DNA of 64,000 bases from Athripsodes cinereus (taxonomy: Eukaryota; Arthropoda; Insecta; Trichoptera; Leptoceridae). The stretch is from positions 8,473,684 to 8,537,683 of the forward strand of contig OX388328.1 in NCBI GenBank assembly GCA_947579605.1, written 5' to 3'. The position numbers and the translations under genes are program-made. Positions 35,315 through 45,879 of the stretch are shown piece after piece; the first letter of the stretch is position 1; each line of letters begins with the position of its first letter. The notes beneath the pieces were generated by a model. The model was not told the origin of the DNA and ran no database searches. It saw only the letters and a list, made by a program, of their open reading frames with translations.

Positions 35315-35654
35315 TTATTTCATTTACGGCGTAAGCCCTTACACTTGCATAATATTATGAACAAAGATACAAATTTCCAAACAAATACAATTCAGTAATA
35401 AAACGTTACACAAATCATTAATCATAAAAGTGATAAAACTATAAACATATCAGGAATGAAACATTAATCAAATCAATAATAAAACATCAATCAAATCAGT
35501 AATAAAACTTTAAACAAATCGGTAATGAAACATTTATCAAATCAGTAATAAAGCTTTTAACAAGTCAGTAATAAAACATTGATCGAGTCAGTAATAAAAC
35601 TTTAAACAAATCAGTAATGAAACATTAATCAAATCAGTAATAAAACTTTAGAAA
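35315..35654 (-). mobile_element. Retroposon insertion with 7-bp TSD and internal ~35-bp tandem repeats
   Basis: aatttat is present at 35,308-35,314 and 35,655-35,661; copies A, B and D show the uninterrupted site. The insert begins ttatttcatttacggcgtaa, related to the ccacggcgtgagcc family. It contains a run of degenerate repeats of aaatcagtaataaaactttaa. No ORF. Confidence 0.85.
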
Positions 35655-35760
35655 AATTTATATAAAATAAACATCATTTTTATGATGCCAATTAAGAATC
35701 ATTTTGATTCATTAAATTTCTTATAACAGTTTTCTGCCAATGTCCTGTTTGTTTGCAAAA

Positions 35761-35885
35761 TAATAATAATAATAAACTTTATTGTACAAAATATATGGAT
35801 ACAAATGATGAAGATACATGGTATAAACGAATAATTTTGCACAATGGGCGAGTTTATCGCAGGGACGCGATATCTTCCAACTAAC
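35761..35885 (-). mobile_element. Short SINE-like insertion with 5-bp TSD (lepidopteran-type 3' end)
   Basis: caaaa flanks both sides (35,756-35,760 and 35,886-35,890); the other copies show gcaaaatgcg. Read on the minus strand it starts ttagttggaagatatcgcg, has a small stem (tcgcg...gcgata), tgtacaataaagtttat and a (TTA)n tail. This 3' end is very common in lepidopteran genomes, which supports the host assignment. Confidence 0.85.
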
Positions 35886-36529
35886 CAAAATGCGCAGTTT
35901 AATGTTTTCTTTTGCAAATTTTCTCCGTTGTTCTGAATTTTTTTACTCATTTTCTACCCTTTGGCAGAAAACTGACATCTCTGAATATATATTCGGTTCT
36001 TTAGTTGTTAGCATTTGCCTGAATTGTGGAAAAATTCCAATAAGGAAAGCAGCAGACCTCTTTATACAATTATCATGACCGAATGTATTTTAAAAACTAA
36101 CATATTGGAACTGCTCCACCCCATCAGCGTAACTGACTTCCATGGGCTCATGTGATGCCTCCATTTTAGCAGTGTTGTTGATGTTACTGAGTCATGACAT
36201 AATATATTGTCTATCATCTGGAAATCATCAAAGAACACACATCTGGTTTCAGCTCTTTTCTAATTTTTTAAAAATATTCTCATTCGTAGTTCATGATCCT
36301 CCGCCTCCCACTTTGTTCATGCTCTTCCTCTTCCCACTTTAAGTGTAGTGCATGTGCCTCTGCTTCTCTCTTTTCCATATTTACAATATGTTCTAACTCT
36401 GCAGGTTGTTTCTTTTGCTCATTGTCTAAGAGAAATATTTTAAATTGTAAATAAATATCACATACAATTGAGGATTAAAAAACTCAAACGCACCTCTCAT
36501 GCAAATATCATAAAAAATAAAAACCTCAC

Positions 36530-36934
36530 CTGCGGTAACGGTAGCACGTCTTCATCATTATCGAGGTCACCGGTCATTCCCACGTCCTGGACATTCAACC
36601 TATCTAAAATGACTTCCTCCGTCTGAGATAGGGGGACCTCTGGCAAAGGTGGTCCACCACCTGTCATTTTGGTGTGGTGTCTAACTTTATTTCCTTTACT
36701 TTTAACATTTTTTTTTATATTGTCCCATTTCTTCCGCAAGACAGTCACGGGCCTATTTGTTGTGTTGCTGGGGTTAAATAACTCCGTGATTTGCAGCCAA
36801 CGCTTTGATTTGTCCTTCCACGTGCACATATCTGTTTTTTTGCATTCAATTATGGACCACCAGCTTTTCAGGAGGTCTGTCAATGTTTCAACCTCGGACG
36901 AAGTAAAGTTGTGGGACCTCTTTTCATCAGCCAC
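36530..36934 (-). CDS. Myb/SANT-like DNA-binding protein, first exon (copy C)
   Basis: Same exon as 31,529-31,933 with one residue changed (VQDVGMTG instead of VQDVRMTG). The ATG, splice donor and domain are preserved. Near-identity reflects recent duplication, not selection. The following exon-like stretch lies at about 36,320-36,430. Confidence 0.65.
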
Positions 36935-36990
36935 TAGCTGTAATTTAAAAATAACATTTGCTTGATAAAAATGATAATTGGTGGAAGATG

Positions 36991-37701
36991 TTACACAAAC
37001 ATGAATATTAAAAATACTGAATGTTCATCAATATTGATGGGTGTGAAGTAATTAAGAGTAAGTGATATGAGTAAGAGAGTGTGATCATGACAAGCGACGG
37101 AATATACTAGAGAAGATCGTGGTTTTAACACAGTTTGTACTTTTTTTAATACTCCTTGCAATTTTTTAATACTGCTCAACAAGTAGTGGAATTTTTGCAG
37201 GTCACTGAGTGAGGGATTACTATCCACCAGGGATTTAAATGTGTCTCTATTGTCTTCGGTGAATAAATTGGAGTTGTAGGTATTCTCCAAATATTGCAAC
37301 ACCTTTGTGAGCTTCATGGGATTTGTGGCCGATGTCCATTCTTTGTTTTTCTTATTTATGATGTCCGAGAGTAGCAGATATGGGACTAGCAGACCACACA
37401 GAATCTCATTCACAGCATCACAATGAGGTACTATTGAAGCTGTGCAATGATGTAGACATGTCTTTGGGATTTCCTCTTCTTTTAAATTCACTCTATTGGC
37501 TATCATGCCATATGTCACTGGGGATGTGAACTGAGCAATATACATGATGTGTATCGCTACGTCTGGGAAGCATGCTATCACGCGTGGAATTGTGATGGCA
37601 TCACGATCACCAGCAACTCTGTCTTTCAAGCCTAGAGCTGCTTTGCATTTTATCAGACGATGTTTGATGTCTGATTCCTTTGTGGTTTGAATGATTCTAC
37701 T
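36991..37701 (-). pseudogene. Endogenous viral element: phenuivirus-like nucleocapsid gene (copy C, lacks the 5' third)
   Basis: The frame is open from about 37,701 to 36,991. It keeps the 7 bases that copy D lost, so the segment before RDAITIPRVIACFPDV is in frame here. Upstream of 37,702 the sequence is replaced by retrotransposon-related DNA, so the N-terminal third, including the TRG segment, is missing. It differs from copy D at two residues in 212 codons. Not able to encode a complete nucleocapsid. Confidence 0.65.
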
Positions 37702-37702
37702 A

Positions 37703-37841
37703 TATTTTCGTTGAATTTTCTAGCAATATTCAATTCATCCTCTTCTACACTATCTGGAAATTCTACTGTCCTTATACTTGGTTTTGCTCTTGTATGTGTG
37801 ATGTTTTTTATTGCATTTCCACAGTTGATACAAGCGCGCAC
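37703..37841 (-). other. Retroelement-like short coding fragment
   Basis: MRACINCGNAIKNITHTRAK, then PSIRTVEFPDSVEEDELNIA. It abuts the broken end of the viral remnant and lies downstream (minus sense) of the Ty3/gypsy fragment. The family is not recognised; association with the same retrotransposon is an inference from position. Confidence 0.3.
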
Positions 37842-38104
37842 TGAAGTTGTACTATTTATTTATTTAAAGCCAAATCTACTTCAGATAATAAATATGAGTA
37901 CAAACAATATACTTTATTTGTTGGTTTATTGGTTAAACCTCCAAATAATTCGATAGGTTCCTAATCATAGGACATATATCGTTCTGTATAGATAATTATT
38001 AATTTTCCAAAAATGTTAAATTTAGCAAAAGTAAATAAATTTGAAAATGTCTTTTGGCGTTGCAACGTAATGGAGATAATGATGAGATATTCTTCTGTTG
38101 TCTC

Positions 38105-38362
38105 TCAGATTGGAGATTGTTGATTCGGGTGTTGCGCTGTACTAGGTTTCAGTCCTGTAACCTCTACCATGACTGTTTTGACGATTTTCTTTTTTAACTT
38201 CTTGTATGCCAGATGGATACTTATTCCAGTGAACATTATGCACGCGATGATGATGGCTGCTGTGGCCATCTGGTTTTCAGTGCTCCGTATTGGTTGTGTA
38301 GCTCCTCCTGCTGCTGCAGTCTGTGCAATAATCACTTCTTCCTTTGATTTAGTACCACCCAT
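38105..38362 (-). CDS. Small ORF downstream of gypsy integrase: possible myristoylated single-pass membrane protein
   Basis: 85 codons. It begins MGGTKSKEE, fitting an N-myristoylation signal (Gly2, Ser6 region), then a linker, one hydrophobic segment (MATAAIIIACIMFTGISIHL) and a strongly basic patch (YKKLKKKIVK). It starts 14 bases after the end of the Ty3/gypsy frame on the same strand, where some insect gypsy elements carry an additional ORF. No envelope motifs are seen. The function is unknown. Confidence 0.5.
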   Translation of the reverse strand: MGGTKSKEEVIIAQTAAAGGATQPIRSTENQMATAAIIIACIMFTGISIHLAYKKLKKKIVKTVMVEVTGLKPSTAQHPNQQSPI

Positions 38363-38375
38363 TATGTTGTTTTAA

Positions 38376-39090
38376 TTAGTGTAGGAATCTAACTGGTCTT
38401 TTTGATGTTCGCCCAGTGCGTGTGATGACTGTGTGTTGTGGCGTTGTCTTGTGTGATAGTTGGATTAACACTGGTTGTTTCTTGCCATTGTGTGTCGGTG
38501 GTAAACTTGTTGTGTCATCTTCTTGCATAGAGACAGGTCCGGTATCAGGTTCTTCGTTGTCCGTTGCTTTGTATGAGGGTTTCAATCAACCAATTGAAAC
38601 GACATTTTCCTTTTCGCCTGTTTGGATTTTAAAGAATTTGTCTCCTCTTTCTAGCACTTTGTAAGGGCCTAACACGTGCGTGCAAGTACTTTTTGTAAAA
38701 CTTGTGCTCTTTTGTTGATGGTAATAGCCTTGCTAGGTGTTCCATTAATCATCGAGTGTATTCTGTTTCATTGATATCTACTTTATTTGATGTAAAAAAA
38801 TCTCCGGGGAGTCTCAGTGAATGACCGTAGGTCATTTGAGCTGGACTGAATCCGCTGTCTTCCTTTACTGCAGAGAAGTATGATTGGAAGTTCTTGAGTC
38901 CACTGAGTATTTTCTTTGCGTCTGGCTATTATTGCAGCTTTTAAGGTTCTGTGAAAACGTTCTATCTTGCCATTTGCTTTTGGGTTGTACGCAGTTGTTC
39001 TCTTTTTTTGTATACCTAACTTTTTTGAGAGTTAGTGATTCGTTCAACCGCCAACCTTTTTCAGCCAATTGGTTTTTAGCAAATTTGCCT
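38376..39090 (-). pseudogene. Ty3/gypsy retrotransposon pol, integrase 3' part (decayed)
   Basis: Fragments in several minus frames: TTAYNPKANGKIERFHR at about 38,950-39,002 (the conserved end of the integrase core, with the catalytic Glu in the ERF context), YKVLERGDKFFKIQTG near 38,610-38,660 (C-terminal GPY/F-like domain), then KPSYKA and the usual end TGRTSKRPVRFLH at 38,376-38,415. Frameshifts and stops separate the parts. No LTRs could be paired. Confidence 0.78.
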
Positions 39091-39099
39091 ATTCGCTGA

Positions 39100-39690
39100 T
39101 TAAGACCAACTTACACGATCCTGCTGTATCTGTAGCACCTAACCGCTACAGCTTTAATCTTGTAATGAACAGTTCTTTTAGTGCATGCCAAAATTAAAAT
39201 ATGCAAAAACAATATTATGTGAGGGGTACAGAAGCAATGTCATATCGATTCATTTTTCAAAAATATTTTACTATGAATTCAGAAATTTTTGTTTTCTTGC
39301 TGACTACACTGTAGTTTAGTCAATGCAATAAAAACTTGCCTTTATCGTTGAGTACATCAGTTCTAAAAACTTATTTAGAAATGAAAACACTTAAGTAGAA
39401 AATTACTGTTTTCTCAGTTTCAACGTTCTAGAATTGATGTGACCGCTTTATGACCCCATATATATAGAATAATGTAAATGTAATATAAAAAGGAACAATG
39501 TATATGTATTTGTATAGATGGAATTATTGTTAATAGAATCTAAATTAAATTGTACTTATTAATATGTAAGGAAATAAAAAATATTATTATAATACAAAAT
39601 ATAAACGCATTATTTTATTATTTTTGAAATTACACCCCTCATGATGAAAGCCGTTTGTGTTTAAAGCACAGCATTCCTTTGACAACAATA
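39100..39690. other. Non-genic AT-rich stretch
   Basis: No coding or repeat signal recognised. Confidence 0.5.
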
Positions 39691-39790
39691 TCCAGTGCCC
39701 TAATCGTTAGAGTACTTGACTTGTAACACAAAGGTGCGTGTTCGATTCCTAGTAGGTGCAATTGACTGAACAAAGTCACTTTGCAGCGAT
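39690..39790 (+). repeat. tRNA-like sequence (degenerate, SINE head)
   Basis: Has an A-box-like stretch (aatcgttagagtacttg) and a B box (gtgttcgattcctag) spaced as in tRNAs, but the acceptor ends do not pair. Probably the 5' part of a tRNA-derived SINE. Confidence 0.5.
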
Positions 39791-39799
39791 TAGTGCAGC

Positions 39800-40760
39800 T
39801 CTGAAAGGATTGATATAAATGAAGCATAAGAGTGACAGGTGGAATTGGTGAATGTTGCCCATGGTGTAAAGCGCTTGAGCCAGCCCAAGCCGATTTGATA
39901 GCATCGGAACACCTGATACTCTCTTTCTATTCTGCAAGTGATGCATATCTTCAGATTAAAATTACACCTATCGTGATACATATCACTTGTTGAGCGCAAA
40001 TTACTCATAAAATGACCTCGTGAGCGCCATATTGTGTGTTTGTTATCAGAATCTCACAGAAAAAAGGTGTTCATATTTTCAATTTCCTTCACTCTTGCTA
40101 TTTATAGATCTGGCATTCCATGCTGCTAGGAAAAAACAATGATTATAGAAAGTTGGGTGTCTCAATGTGGGCAAGTAGAGGTTTGTCTTTTTAGTAGACA
40201 AAATTTGACTTTCTGACCAGAGTGTTGATTGTGATGTACATGATTTGTAGCCGTGACAGTCATAGGCAGAAAGTAAACAAAGATCTGTCAAATTTTTTAT
40301 CAAACTGTCATCAATGACATTTCCATAAAATGGTTGCCAGTCCATCAGCTGTTCATAACTAATAGACAATGACTTGTGTCACAGATACAAACATTTCACA
40401 CTACCCACTTTACTCAAAATAACAATACCAATCCAGTTGACAGATTTCACCATTTTTCTTTTAAAAACAGAATGTCTGTGCATAAGTTTTAATGTTTAAA
40501 ATATTGTTAAAAGTTTTATTTAGGGAATCACTAAATTATTTACAAGAAACAATGAAAATAACATCAAAAACTTCACAATAATCACAGGGAGCCTGGAACT
40601 ATGACAAGGCAGCTACAGAGTTCCAATGTTGCCACAACCAAATATATCACAGGTAGGTAGGTACATGAAGATTTATTATTACTATAGATATCAAGCAGGC
40701 AGCAAAGCTTATTATTGAAATATTTAAACTATGTAACAGCTGAGAGACATTTTTATAAAA
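39800..40760. other. Region without recognised genes
   Basis: A 96-codon minus frame (40,079-40,369) is present, but its sequence matches no family I know and composition gives no support. Otherwise unremarkable. Confidence 0.45.
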
Positions 40761-40766
40761 TAAAGT

Positions 40767-41033
40767 ACATATCGTCAGTTAAATAGAAAAGTGACATATT
40801 TCAAAAAGAACGATTTTGAGAATACATTCATTTAAAGTTTTTTTTATTTTATTAATTAATATATTAACTTTAATTTCAAATGAACATATCGTCAATTAAA
40901 TGTTAATGTGAACATTATGTTATGTGTAATTTATTATAGAAAAATATATTAATTAATTGAAAACTTTAAATGCACATACTGTAAAATTTGTTTATTTTGA
41001 ATTGTCACTTTTCTATTTCACCGACGATATATT
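40767..41033. mobile_element. MITE with long inverted repeats
   Basis: catatcgtcagttaaatag, then aaaagtgacat at the left, pair with atgtcacttttctattt...gacgatat at the right. Inner arms (tttaaagttttttttatttt / gaaaactttaaatg) also pair imperfectly. About 270 bp, non-coding. It is followed directly by a pogo-like end sequence (ggtggaacctctcataacgag). Confidence 0.7.
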
Positions 41034-41185
41034 ATACGGTGGAACCTCTCATAACGAGTAATTCACATAACGTGCAAAAAAATGTAAAAAACTCGCTCCA
41101 TTAACGAGCGACATTTTCCGGCTTCCCTGCTAGTGAGAGATGTCATAATGGTAAACGGAAAAATAATTTGAGTTCATACATGAGT

Positions 41186-41345
41186 TTGTCGGTAGAGTCT
41201 CGGCCCCATGCACAAGAGGTTCGCGGTTCGATCCTATAGGTGATCTAGACTCCCCTTTCATGACGCAAGCTTTTAGCTTACTGTGAAAGGTGTATAAGGC
41301 TGTATTTAGGTTTATAGCAAAAACTCAGATATATCTTATCAGAAA
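41186..41345 (+). mobile_element. tRNA-derived SINE (family 1)
   Basis: A tRNA-like head (gtcggtagagtctcg, B box gcggttcgatcc) is followed by the family body: ctcccctttcatgacgcaag, cttactgtgaaaggtgtata, aggtttatagcaaaaactca. Related copies are at 45,880-46,040 (minus), 52,840-53,010 and 60,475-60,630. Confidence 0.8.
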
Positions 41346-41384
41346 ACAATATATAAACAGTTTTTTTTTTAAAGAATCTGATTC

Positions 41385-41525
41385 GAAATAAACTCCAGAT
41401 ACTCTTACAGAAAGCAATAATATGCTTGTGTTGAAAAAGTAGAGTAGGCTTGCAGAAGGTGGAATCAAACCTGGGATTTCTTAATTCAATGTCGAAGACT
41501 ACCATTAGGCTTCCAACCACCTTAT
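41385..41525 (-). mobile_element. tRNA-derived SINE (family 2)
   Basis: On the minus strand: ggaagcctaatggtagtctt, then the B box caggtttgattccacc, then a body with caacacaagcatattattgc. Related to 47,640-47,825. Confidence 0.6.
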
Positions 41526-42174
41526 TCCATTACATTGGATCTCCTGTAAGGTAGACAAAGAGCAGGGAATACCAGACAGCTTATGTTTGCAAACGTCTGT
41601 CACAAAAAATGTATGTAAAGGTAAAGAAAAACAAATAATAATAATACATTTATTTAATTGAGATATTTTCATTTTACTAAACAATAAGTACACTTTGAAT
41701 ACAACATATAATTACACAATTCTGCTGGCTACCCCAATGCAGAGAGAGATTCAGGCATAATACATTTATTTAACATGCATTTATTATAAAAGAAAAAGAA
41801 ATATATAATAATACTCTTGGTCCCTTGTACAAAAAATAATAATAAATGAAAATATATTAAAAGCATTCTTATAAAACTAAAAATAGTTTTAGCAACAAAC
41901 TTTTTCAACACACTGTATTTTGAGTGAAGAAATAAAAAAACTACACTTGGGAGAAAAATCATTTTCGACTAAAATCATACTTGACAGTACAAATTGAAAT
42001 CAAATGAGACATTTTGTATTCATTTAGAAAAATCTTATTTCATTCAAAATAATTAACAAATAATGGTAAATGATAAAATTTCTTTTATTTTTTGTCAAAA
42101 AAAAATTTGGATGTAGTAAATACATTATAGATATTAAATTCAAAGATGAGGTTTACCACCAATTCTGAATTTAA

Positions 42175-42958
42175 CCCTTTTAGTGCCAAGGAGCGCCATC
42201 GCGCTCCTGTGTATACATGCCAAAAGTGCCAGGAGTGCGATGGCGCTCCCGATATCAATATTTATTTATTTCACAATCCACGGCGTGAGCCTTTTACATG
42301 TTCAAGAATAAACAATACACAAATAAAATATCTCATTCACAACACAGTTGGAAAACAAGAATTAACAAAACACAATATGTGATAGGCGTGCAGCGGGGAA
42401 GGTCGCATGCACGCAAAAATATTTTTTTTCACTTAATTCGTATTGTATATATAAAGTTCAACATGGGTCAAAGCTAAATAAAGTTTAAAAAAGATCCCGG
42501 TTAAAAAAAAATTTAACCCAAAATGTCAGAATTTGAAAATAGTTCAAATTAGACTGCTCATAGTTCAAGTTGTGAAGAAAGTGATGGTAGAAGCGACATT
42601 GTGGTCCTGTCAAATTGCATGATTCTACTTTTGAGTGAGAGTGACTTAATTTGTGCACTCTGCAAAAAAGGGCCCCATGGGGTCTGTGCGGAAAAGCACG
42701 TATGCACATATATTTTTATTTTTGGATTTCTATTTTTGTAATAATTTTCTTCCACAATATTTTTTTCCATCATTTTTTTTACTTTGAATATCGATCTTTG
42801 AGGTTTCTTGAAGGAAACACTGAAAGAATTTTGAAAATCGGGTAATTTTCGGAAAAGATACATTTGTTTTTCGAGATAAGGGTAAATGACATCAAAAACC
42901 ACGGTTTTCTTTGGCATTTTTAAGTATACGTGAGAAAAAAACAATGGCACTAAAAGGG
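42175..42958. mobile_element. Non-autonomous piggyBac-like element, TTAA target site
   Basis: Perfect 14-bp terminal inverted repeats (CCCTTTTAGTGCCA) are flanked on both sides by TTAA (42,171-42,174 and 42,959-42,962), the hallmark of piggyBac transposons. Subterminal inverted motifs ggagcgccatcgcgctcct and aggagtgcgatggcgctcc follow the left end. The interior carries another repeat (ccacggcgtgagcc family, from about 42,262) and has no transposase. Confidence 0.9.
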
Positions 42959-43088
42959 TTAATGTAATTTTTATTGGCAAGGAGAAGACAGCTTGCATGT
43001 TTATTAAACACAGCTGGTCTGCTCCCTATCCTTTGTGTGAATATGCCGTAATGGTGTAGTATTAGTTTGTAGTCAAATACCTATTTCT

Positions 43089-43352
43089 TCAAACTGGGAT
43101 TTGGAAGAAGATGACACCTGCAGATTTTGTGAGGAGGAAGTCGAGACTCCTCGGGACCTCTCGGCAGATTGCAGTACCATAAAATTCACAAGAATCAAAA
43201 TTCACAAGAATCAAAATTCTAGGCAGGCACTGGATACAAGTGGAATCTTTCCACATCTTGGATCCCCTCAAGATACTTTATTTCATAAGATGTCTACGGA
43301 GTACGATAGATCTTATAGGTCACAACAGTGCACAATATATCACATCCAATAA
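43089..43352 (+). pseudogene. RNase-H-class LINE 3' fragment
   Basis: Encodes EEDDTCRFCEEEVETPRDLS, the CxxC...ETP zinc-knuckle-like C-terminus seen in R1/Loa/I-type LINE proteins. A small internal duplication (acaagaatcaaaattc, twice) follows. Paralogous fragments lie at 61,185-61,685 and 63,180-63,525. Confidence 0.65.
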
Positions 43353-43367
43353 AAAAAATGGACTTTC

Positions 43368-43588
43368 AAACATATTTTGAACCACTCCAGATTAATCATT
43401 CCAATTGATCACACTCATCCATAGTCAACCTATTTGAATAGGTATTAACTAGGTAGGTATGTTGTATATGATACACACACATAATATGTGGAGTGCACAA
43501 CATAAGTTAATACCTATTCAAATTGGTTGACTATAGATTAGTGTGATCATTTGGAATGATTAATATACAGTCGTTCAAAATATGTTCG
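43368..43588. mobile_element. MITE with ~85-bp inverted repeats
   Basis: aacatattttgaac, attaatcattccaa, tgatcacact and tttgaataggtattaact on the left are mirrored on the right in reverse complement order. The loop contains a CA-rich stretch. About 220 bp, non-coding. Confidence 0.8.
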
Positions 43589-44389
43589 ACATCTACACTT
43601 CTAGTAAGTAAAAAATCCAGTTCCCGACATCCAATTGTGTCAAAAAATTCATAACATAAAATGGACTTTATTCTATAGTTTTACAAATGTCGTACGTATA
43701 ATATATTTCCAACAATATAATAATTCAGGTATACATAGAAAAATATAATGTATAAAATACAACAGATATCATTGTAAAAATAATAATGCTAAGGCGGTCT
43801 CAGGACAGACGGTCGTCAGCTATAAATAAATTTGTTAAACATTCAGCAATGAAGCAGATCACTCATTCTTTTTTAATAACATCAGAATGAGTGGTGATAT
43901 AATAATATGTATCTACATTTTGTATATATGTATTTGTATAAACTAATAACAAGTATTATGTCTTCCCATACTTTAAGAAAAACACTTTTACTAAGGCACT
44001 TAACATTATTCATAATATACAGTTCTCATAATATTTAATAATATATTTGTGAAATGCTCTATTACTGCCATACATCTGCCTATTATTGACACATATCGTC
44101 CCTCTTCTGACTAACAGTCGTATCTGCTAAAATGTAAATTGTTCAGGAGAGCGTTTTTAGTGTTTTGCTGTGCATATTTTCGTCTCTCCTAGTTATATGA
44201 TACAGTGTAAATATATTACATTATTATATTTGTATTCTTACATATCATTTTTGTGATGAAATTTTGAGGAATTTTTAGATACGACAACACATTTTATTTA
44301 GAGAAATTCATAAATACGACAACAACTTATATATGGCGATATTAGGTAGAAATATAACAGATTTATAGCACTTTACATTATTTCTTATA

Positions 44390-45684
44390 CAGTAAAACCT
44401 CGTTATTTCGAAATCCAAGGGACCTCGAAAATCTGATTTCGAATTAGCGAAAACCCCGATAAATCGAAATTTTCGAAATAATTTTGATATACGCAGTATA
44501 TAATATATATTATAGCCATAGGTACCATACGTAATAGAAACAGCTGATTTGGACTTGGGTTTTTTTAAATTTCGCGCGTTCAAACAAAAAAAAACATTTG
44601 TAAGGCTGATGAAAGAGCCGCATGGAAAGGGCTAACAATTTCTACTACTCTTATACGCATTACAAATAAACAGGCGACCCTTTGTACAAGAATGGAATAG
44701 TTTGTAGTAAAACATACGTAATAAAGACGTCATGGGCGTATCGTGGTTTATCATAAATGTAAAGCTTCTATCACATTCCACGTTTTTGTCCAATCCTTGC
44801 ATTTTGCACAATGAAGGTAACAAAATATTGATGAAACTAACAGTTTTTGACATAATTAAATTACACACACATGTAAATCTAAATATGTATATACCTACCT
44901 AAACAATACACAAATATAAATACGTACCTAAAACACAGTCGAATATTTAAAAATACATAATTTTAATGCTTCACTTCACACACGTTACTAAAAGTTCACT
45001 ATAAATGTTAAAAAATGGGAAAAATATTTTTGACCAAATTTGTATTTAAAACGTGTATAAAAGTTCGGATATAAAATATTTATTTATTTGGAATGGAAAA
45101 TAAAAATATTAAAACACAAAATATTTCGAGTAGGTATAGGTACGTATGACGAGACGCCCATGAACAACACGGAAGTACATAATGTACATCGATCACGCTA
45201 TGAGCCAGAGGATATACATAGGTAGCAGGTACCTGGTACATACTCAAAACAGCTGTAGATAGGTACATATTGAAATACAATACATTTACGATGTTTACAT
45301 ACAACATAGGTTACATAGGAGATCTACTTAGAAATTTGGAAATCCCGTTGTTAAATATTATTATGTAGCTGGGTAGTGGGTAGGTCCTTTATGTGTATTA
45401 GTGTGAACACAAATTTCACATAAGTTTTATTGTCCCTGAAGGAGCTTTGGGAAAAAACAAGGGTATTTTTTATGGCAGCCAAATGTTTTCGAATTACAAT
45501 ATACAAATTTCTATTGTTTTGTTTTGAAAGGACCAAATATTATTTCGAATTACGTATTAGCGGGGATTTCGAATTATAAATGTCTTTTGTATGAAAATTT
45601 CATTATGGGGCCATTTTTGGGGGGAATATTTCGAATTACGACGAATTTCGAAATAACGGGGTTCGAAATAGCGAGGGTTTACTG
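44390..45684. mobile_element. pogo/Tigger-like DNA transposon, non-autonomous, TA target site
   Basis: Left end CAGTAAAACCTCGTTATTTC, right end the near reverse complement (ataacggggttcgaaatagc, then gagggtttactg), flanked by TA on each side (44,388-44,389 and 45,685-45,686). Long subterminal tracts of 'cgaaataa...cgaatta' repeats are typical of this group. No DDE transposase frame is seen in the 1.3-kb interior, so it depends on another element. Confidence 0.85.
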
Positions 45685-45879
45685 TATTTATTAACCCACA
45701 AATATTTTTTTTCATCTTTACATAAATTCGCTTGGTTCCCTAGCTGCACAAATAAATTGTATTACAAAATATTATATTTACACCTTGTATTATAAAACGG
45801 AAAGAAATGGAAGATCCAGAAAAACATATTTTACTGTGTTTATTTAAAAAAAAGAAAGATATATCTAGCTTTTGTTTGT

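Larger units (their letters stand above)
34982..37702. repeat. Partial copy C of the repeated unit, with Myb/SANT ORF and viral remnant
   Basis: Nearly identical to 30,470-32,694 but carrying two extra insertions (35,315-35,654 and 35,761-35,885). The 145-codon Myb/SANT frames differ at one residue and the 212-codon viral frames at two. At about 37,702 it breaks into Ty3/gypsy-related sequence. Confidence 0.87.

Noticed and set aside
37841..38100. LTR of the gypsy element
   Set aside because: No second copy or primer-binding site was found in the window, so an LTR cannot be supported.
40079..40369. 96-codon minus frame as a gene
   Set aside because: No recognisable domain, no splice context and no second copy.
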